A DNA stretch of 64,000 nucleotides, from assembly GCF_032118995.1 (NCBI RefSeq), contig NC_092669.1, positions 12,572,335-12,636,334 of the forward strand. Reading direction: 5' to 3'. This document shows positions 58,270 to 64,000 of the stretch, piece after piece; the stretch's first letter is position 1; every line of letters begins with the position of its first letter. This stretch comes from Asterias amurensis (lineage: Eukaryota > Echinodermata > Asteroidea > Forcipulatida > Asteriidae). Position numbers and translations under genes: made by a program. The notes below the pieces were generated by a model that saw only the letters and a program-made list of their open reading frames with translations, was not told where the DNA came from and searched no databases.

Positions 58270-58468
58270 TTACTATTCATAGGGCTGCTAAGCACAACAA
58301 ATTGCTTAGCATGAAATTTCTCGGTAAAAACAGGATTACTAACCAAATTTTCATTTGTTGCATATTGCTTGATACTTGTGTTCAGCTGTTGTTTGCTAAA
58401 TCTTGAAAATCACGTGAAAATTTGGTTGGTAATCCTGTTTTGTAACAAGGAAAAAATTTCATGCTAAG
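58270..58468. mobile_element. GGGCCC-type MITE truncated at the duplication junction
   Basis: Matches 51424-51641 up to TTTCATGCTAAGCAA, where the sequence jumps to the start of the large duplication (CAATCATTCC). The right 30-odd bases of the MITE are missing. Confidence 0.75.
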
Positions 58469-58583
58469 CAATCATTCCTATTCAATCAGAACGTTATGCA
58501 ATCGACAGACGGCCGGGCATGTCAAGAGACATGACTCTTGCTTGGCGTCGTTCATTCAACTTTCAAGATTCAACAAAACTTAC

Positions 58584-58663
58584 TCAAAATGCCGGGTGGT
58601 CTGCCTGAAATTTACTCCCATTCTCCGGCTGGCTGTTCTCTGTGATTTGATGTGAATTCCCAT
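58584..58663 (-). CDS. Candidate first coding exon of an unrecognised gene, copy 2
   Basis: Identical to 36082-36161, with the same start context and donor. The duplication begins about 115 bp past its donor, so the downstream exons of copy 1 are not next to it. Unless it splices into TRIM-unit sequence it is an orphan first exon. Confidence 0.4.
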
Positions 58664-59460
58664 GGTGACACTCGCATTCGCAGACGACAGACAGTAAACA
58701 GAATATTGATTTAAAAAGAACTGTTTCCATCACAACAATAAAAGCTTTATTTTCGTTGCAGAAGTCAAAACAACGACCAGCAGTCTTAGTCCCCAATCGT
58801 TTTCCATTAGTGCTTGTTTGTTCATACTAATATCTACGTAATAGCAATACTTTAGGTACCATACTAATTCTGTAACTTCTCAAAAGAGGGCGCTGCTTAC
58901 ATTTTGTCGAAATCTTTTTTCGACCCGCGTCAGAAATTACGCCCCCCCCCCCCAAAAAAAAAAAAAAATAAAATAAATAAATAATAAATAAATAAATAAA
59001 GTTAAAGAATTTAAATACAAGAACTACATGTATTCATTATAGTTAAAACGGCAAAAATCTATGAATTTATCGTCAACAAATGAGTTATCATTTTCCTGGT
59101 CCCAATGCTTCCTCCGATACTAAAAAATAATGGAAACAAGATAAAAAGCCTTTTAAAAAAAAAAAGGGAAAAAGATTTTTCTTCGTATGAGTATTTTGAG
59201 CTTTTGTTTTAATAAGGGGCGTGATTCACGGGGCCACCGTCGTTCATATAAAACCACCCCCTCTATGTTTATCTTTCCTTAATTTTCCCCTTTTTGGGGG
59301 AGGGGGGAAGGCACTGGAAATTTTGTGGGAGGCGCCCCTCCCATTCCCTGCCGGCTACGCGCCGCTGCCTGTGCCTTGGTGACTCCTATACAAGGGATAG
59401 GACTAGGTGGTGGTCGCAAATTTCGGATCCCTCGTTTCGAAATGTGTGACCCGCTCCCTG

Positions 59461-59660
59461 GGCCCAATTTCATGAAACATGCTAAGCAAAATTCTGCCTG
59501 ACAAAAATTAATACACAATATTTTGCTAAGCAAAATAAAAAAAGTTAATTGAGTGGTCACAACAATGTCAGTGGGCTGGTAGCCCGTTTCTGTAATGGCA
59601 ATTTTTTGTCTATGCTTATGTGAGTTTTTGTGCTTACAGGTTTTATAAAATCCTTGGCCT
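59461..59660. mobile_element. GGGCCC-type MITE, second-unit copy
   Basis: Counterpart of 36948-37148 with one- to four-base indels. The stretch to 61015 mirrors 37150-38469 with no new element. Confidence 0.65.
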
Positions 59661-61015
59661 TGGTGTCAGTGTCAACATGACCCAGGGGGCGGGGGGGGGG
59701 GGGGGGGGGGACACGGGTTGATGAGTTTGTCTAACTACTTTCAGACCCAGAAATCTCAACGTTCAAGGTTTTTGAAAAGGGGGGGGGGCACCAAAATTCA
59801 GGGTGGCTGCTTCAATTTTAAGCATAAACTACAACCTGAAATCTTAAAATAAAATAAAGGGGCAAGCCTGACATGTTTAGCAGATCACAATAATCAAAAT
59901 TTTAAGCCCCGTTTGTTATGCTCTTTTTACTAATGAATTTTAACAAATCTTCGGACAGGATTTGCCAAATGTTTTGAAATATTGATAATTCTTGGACAAA
60001 ATTTGAAACTAATTTTGCTTGTTGAATATTTGGGAAAATACTGACAGCAGTTTTGTGTGAAGTTTTCCCCTCACCAAAATAAACTCTAGTAAAGAAAATG
60101 AAAGGAATTGACTCAAAAAAATTAATTATTCACTACTGACCATGGAACAAATTATCTACATTTTAAAAACCTTTATTTATTACAGACATTAAAATAATAT
60201 TTAATTAACACAATTTAAAGGTAAATATTAAACTTGGCTTGCTGTCATAAATGAACGATCTGTGGTTTCCCTCAAAATGTTAAAAATAACAACAAATTAT
60301 ACACATGAGCCTTTTATACACATACTTGTCATGTGTGCAGTTATACCATAAATATTCTTTTGATTGGTAAGTAGTTTGCAACAGCCAAGTCTATTTTCTT
60401 TTTCAAAAACTGCCATATTCTTGAGTCAGCCATTTTAAGTCTTACTCCCTGACTGTGACAGGGTTTTGGATACACACAATGCTCATGAGAGTAACCAGAC
60501 TGTTTTTGTTTACTGTGGAATATCTAATAGATATTATTGAATTGTCAAACAGGCTTAAAGGAATATTACAGAATTGTTTTTTTGATAACAAAACAGTTGC
60601 TGGCAGTTGCTTTTTTGTAATCCACCATATACATAAACTGACAAGGGTTTAGAAGTTTGAGATCGATCAACCATCTGGATCAGAAGAATTATATTGTGCG
60701 CTTTCTGCATGGGGCTAGAAGTCATTTCAGAGGGAAATATTTCATAGAAAAAAATGGTTCTCAAATTAGTAAAGCTATCAGACTTAGATTAAACGCATGA
60801 ACTTCATAGTCAGAAAAGATTTCAGATTAAAATTAACCAATGTTTTAAATCTTTACTAATCCTGTACAATGCCGAAAACTGTTATTGACCACCCGCCCCC
60901 CCCCCCCCCCAACCACCAAAAAGGAAATGCAAATAAACAGGTTTTATATACTCCATATTGGAAAACGGTGTCCCAGTAAGCATCTTACATCAAAGATTTA
61001 AAGGGAAAGTATTAA

Positions 61016-61390
61016 AGGCAGTGGACACTATTGGTAATTAATCAAAATAATTATTAGCAAAAAACCTTACTTGGTAATGAGTAATGGGGAGAGGTTGATA
61101 GTATAAATCAATGTGAGAAACGGCTCCCTCTGAAGTGGAGTAGTTTTCGAGAAAGAAGAAAATTGCCACGAATTTGATTTCAAGACCTCAGATTTAGAAT
61201 TTTGAGGTCTCGAAATCAAGCATCTGAAAGCACACAACTTCAAGGGTGTTTTTTCTTTCATTATTATCTCCCAACTTCAATGACCGATTGAGCTCAAATT
61301 TTCACAGGTTTGTTATTTTATGCATATGTTGAGATACACCAAGTGAGAAGACTGGTCTTTGACAATTACCATTAGTGTCCAGTGCCTTTA
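61016..61390 (+). mobile_element. MITE family 1, second-unit copy
   Basis: TTAA-AGGCAGTGGACACTATTGG to TTAGTGTCCAGTGCCT-TTAA. It keeps AATTATTAGCAAAAAACC and CTTGGTAATGAGTAATGGGG, which are deleted in the unit 1 copy at 38470-38810. Confidence 0.8.
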
Positions 61391-61589
61391 AAGGCAAAGT
61401 ATACCTTTTGGTTTTTGGAACCCAATGATTGTTTTAATCCTTTTTGAATGTAAATATTATGAACAATAAAACTAACCTGTGAAAATTTCTTTCTAAAAGG
61501 TGGTAGCATTTTGGAGAAACTGCCGAAAACCCAGAGCGGTTTAGTCGCCGCAGGAAGAATAATCCTTAATTGTTTTTTTTATATTTTAT

Positions 61590-61885
61590 TTATGCAAGTC
61601 GCCTGACACACAAGGCCTGAAGGCCACTTCAAGGTGTGGGCTACAATTATTTTTTCCAGAAGCCGTTTCCACCTACTCCTAGGGCTGAAACAGGGTTAAC
61701 CCCTTTACAGTCCATATGGATGTAGGCTTGGGTATCATCAATTCGAAGTCTGGCCGGTAGAGCAGAAAGCACTACCTCCCCAATTTTATGTAGCAAGTGT
61801 CACGACTGGGATCCGAACCCACACCCTGCTGATCAAACAGCAGAGCTTGAATCCAGTGCTCTTAACCGCTCGGCCATGACACTGC
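61590..61885 (-). mobile_element. SINE inserted only in the second unit
   Basis: Read on the minus strand: GTGTCATGGCCGAGCGGTTA, GTGTGGGTTCGGATCCCAGT, then the body with CCCTGTTTCAGCCCTAGGAG and GGCCTTGTGTGTCAGGCGAC. The first unit lacks it between about 38983 and 38990, where the flanking words GTCGCCGCAGG and AACAAATA are close together. Confidence 0.8.
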
Positions 61886-62256
61886 CACGAACACTGACAC
61901 TGGTGGTTAGAACAAATAGCTTCTACGGTTGATTTAGCCATTGGTTAATCACAAGTCAATAACCGAAATAGTTGATGGTTACAGCTGCCAAAACTCACCC
62001 CTACTTCCCCCAGATCTTTTTTTCACCCAAGAAATAAACCAAATAAAAACAACATTATTTATGGAGTGGGTAGGGGGAGTACGTAGTGGGCGGAGACTGG
62101 GGAGGGGGCGTGGTTCCAGGTCAGGGTATCACAAAAAGTTAAGACTAGTCTTACCTCGACTTAGGACTAGCGGACCTTAAGTTTTTAGTATCTCCTAAGA
62201 CTACTCCTAAGTAAGGACTAACTAGTCTTAACTCTTTGTGAAATCAACCCAAGGGG

Positions 62257-62399
62257 CCGATTTCAAAAAGATCTAAGACTGATCTTAACTCCAAATCAAT
62301 CATAGGTGCTTAGTAATGTGTGATGTCACAATACAAATCACCATGGTGATACTGACAACACATCTTACGATGAATCTTAGTGATTTGTGAAATCGGGGC
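62257..62399. mobile_element. Short MITE inserted only in the second unit
   Basis: CCGATTTCAAAAAGATCTAA on the left is inverted at GATTTGTGAAATCGG on the right, with TAAGACTGATCTTA and TCTTACGATGAATCTTAGTG inside. The first unit has no such block at about 39892. It lies about 40 bp from the NOSIP stop codon. Confidence 0.75.
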
Positions 62400-62438
62400 C
62401 CTGGAGCCATAGATGTGACTCGTGGGCGTTCTTATTAA

Positions 62439-63363
62439 TCACGACGCCATCATGACTGGTCTGGCTTTCTTGGCTTCAAGCGAAGACTCTGCAGCACTCG
62501 CAAATCCAGTTCCTCCCTGAGCAGTAGAAGAAAAAAAACATTATTATTATTAAATACAGACTTTTTGACACTTGCCATCGTAAGGCTGTAGGCATGGGTA
62601 TCATCCACTAGGAGCCTGACTGGTAGAGCAGAATGCACTAGGAGAGGGCTACTGCCACCAGGGGCATGTTTCCACCTACTCCTGGGGCTGAAACAGGGTT
62701 ACCTCCCTTCACAGTCCGTAAGGATGTAGGCATGGGTACCATCCACTAGGAGCCTGGCTGGTAGAGCAGAATACACTACCTCCCTAATATTTTACAAAGC
62801 ATTTATGCATAAGTGCCTTACTCATCAAGGGCACAAGTGTCATGGTCAGGATGGAACAAGCACTCTGCTGGGGGTCCCGTGGGCTAAGACATGCCACACA
62901 CAAAATGAAAAGAAAAAGAAAAAAAGAAAGATATATTTTTAAGTAAGCCATAATTCTTTTTCTTCTATGCAAGTTGCCAGACACACAAGGCCTGAAGGCC
63001 ACTTCAAGGTGTGGACTACAATTGTTTTTTCCAGAGGCTGTTGCCACCTTCTCCAAGGGCTAAAACAGGGTTACCCCTTTAATAGTCCATACGGATGTAG
63101 GCTTGGGTATCATCAGTCCGAAGCCTGGCCGGTAGAGCAGAAAGCACTACCTCCCTGTGTGACCCGGAATCGCCCCCAAGTTTACAACTCAACCTTGGAA
63201 GCGGTAGCCAGGGGATCACCTGAAGATAGTCTACGCTCTTCGTATAAAACTTACCCGTCTGATTTTGATGATGTCATTCTCCTTCAGTGTGTCTCCTGTG
63301 AAGGGGTCCGTCATGTCCTTCTTTATGATTTTCTTGATACAGTCCATTGTGACGACCTTCCCA
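62439..63363 (-). CDS. NOSIP: NOSIP second copy, last two exons (partial at window edge)
   Basis: Exons 63363-63255 and 62516-62439 (stop) encode DCIKKIIKKDMTDPFTGDTL with the following KENDII, and GGTGFASAAES to the C-terminus, as in the first copy. At least two single-base differences are synonymous: ACG to ACA before ATGGACTGT and AGG to AGA near the end. Splice sites are intact. The earlier exons should lie beyond 64000. The copy therefore looks functional or is the other allele. It encodes the last part of the U-box-like domain. Confidence 0.9.
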
Positions 63364-63513
63364 CTTAAAAAAAACAATAGAAAAGTACAAGTTAATACTT
63401 AAAGTAGGATTATAAATTTTGAGTGGTAGAAGTACAACTGAGAGATGTTTGCAGTAGCACCATGTGAAAATCTCTTTTGAGTAGTCTTGATTCTGAGAAT
63501 AACTGGTTGTTAA

Positions 63514-63899
63514 AGGAACACGTTGCCTTGGATTGGTCGAGTTGGTCTTTGAAAAGCGTTTGTAACCGTTTTTTTTTTATAAAATGCATATGATTAGAAA
63601 GATGTTGTAAAAGTAGAATACAATGATCCACACAAACATGCCTCGAAATTGCACGGTTTTCCTTTTACCTCGTCGACTAACACGGTCGGCCATTTATGGG
63701 AGTCAAATTTTTGACTCCCATAAATGGCCGACCGTGTTAGTTCGCACAGTATTTGGAAAACCACGCAATTTCGAGGCAAACTTGTGTGGATCATTGTATT
63801 CTACTTTTAAAACATATTTCCAACCATATGCATTTTATAAAAAACGGTTACAAACGCTTTTTATAGACCAACTCGTCCGATCCAAGGCAACGTGTTCCT
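63514..63899. mobile_element. Foldback MITE (family 3) with TTAA target duplication, very young
   Basis: Flanked by TTAA at 63510-63513 and 63900-63903. The arms AGGAACACGTTGCCTTGGAT and CCAAGGCAACGTGTTCCT are complementary. The two halves stay complementary almost throughout, meeting at GAGTCAAATTTTTGACTC (about 63707). The first unit has the empty site (GGTTGTTAAGGACTCCC near 40960), which proves a clean TTAA insertion. Confidence 0.95.
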
Positions 63900-64000
63900 T
63901 TAAGGACTCCCACCTTTGTGTACCAACGAGCCCAGCCCATCCACCAGTTAATACTTTACAAGGCAGTAAATATTGAAGTGTGAAAGTACGCTGGAAGTGT

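Larger units (their letters stand above)
35972..58468. repeat. Large duplication, first unit (about 22.5 kb)
   Basis: From CAATCATTCCTATTCAATCA at 35972 onward the sequence is repeated from 58469 to the window end, where 64000 corresponds to 41060. The unit contains one first exon, NOSIP and both TRIM genes. Apart from whole insertions, stretches such as 36000-36800 and 58490-59310 differ by only about 1% by eye. It is a recent tandem duplication or two haplotypes assembled in series. Confidence 0.8.
51678..58468. repeat. TRIM tandem duplication, unit B
   Basis: Repeats unit A. It differs by extra 113-bp tandem units at 52310-52800, lack of the LINE-like insert, small indels in introns, and truncation of its last MITE at 58468. 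Confidence 0.85.
58469..64000. repeat. Large duplication, second unit (partial)
   Basis: Aligns from 35972 to 41060 of the first unit. It is longer by about 440 bp net: it gains a SINE (about 61570-61905), a MITE (62257-62399) and another MITE (63514-63899), and lacks the family 4 MITE and the 17-bp array of unit 1. It presumably continues past the window. Confidence 0.85.

Noticed and set aside
1-64000. Retrovirus-like or Polinton-like elements
   Set aside because: No long terminal repeats, capsid, integrase or protein-primed polymerase domains were seen. Retroelement traces are limited to LINE tails and SINEs.

Overview
This is animal genomic DNA, about 60% AT or more by eye, with introns, many small non-autonomous transposons, tRNA-derived SINEs and long minisatellites. 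The two recognisable gene families are NOSIP (nitric oxide synthase-interacting protein) and tandem TRIM genes with a RING, two B-boxes, a coiled coil and an NHL-like propeller. Together with the repeat families this suggests an echinoderm, most likely a sea star. That placement is inference, since no species marker can be read directly.

Layout. The left part (1 to about 31 kb) holds few genes. It has inverted arrays of an 84-85 bp repeat (0.2-0.7 and 3.3-3.6 kb), a 2.2-kb DNA transposon candidate (5242-7422), SINEs, a decayed LINE tail (10.8 kb), several MITEs with TTAA target sites, one probable coding exon (9319-9486, minus), and three exon-like blocks on the plus strand (15.9, 17.5 and 21.6 kb) that look like a spliced non-coding transcript. 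The second intron of that transcript is filled by a 77-78 bp minisatellite (17.79-20.94 kb). From 23.6 to 24.75 kb a SINE head has become a tandem array. From 28.0 to 31.3 kb lie two exons of a decayed cathepsin D-like aspartic peptidase, separated by a C/A-rich degenerate satellite that sits inside a MITE. A further exon of unknown product (32.3-32.4 kb) and a higher-order satellite (32.75-35.24 kb) follow.

The right part (36-64 kb) is gene-bearing and built from nested duplications. All its genes are on the minus strand: a first exon of unknown product (36.1 kb), NOSIP without its start exon (exons from 45050 down to 39937), TRIM-A (50062 to 47422) and TRIM-B (56977 to 54401). TRIM-A and TRIM-B are the two halves of a tandem duplication with a 6.4-6.8 kb unit. 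A larger duplication of about 22.5 kb then restarts at 58469: 58469-64000 repeats 35972-41060, with a second copy of the unknown first exon and of the last two NOSIP exons. The copies differ by whole transposon insertions, so this is either a young tandem duplication or two uncollapsed haplotypes.

NOSIP and the TRIM proteins are both E3-ligase-type proteins (U-box-like and RING). Nothing in the sequence shows that they work together. The best leads are the TRIM pair, whose coding exons differ far more than their 3' flank, the duplication junction, and the set of MITE families that share TTAAAGG ends.
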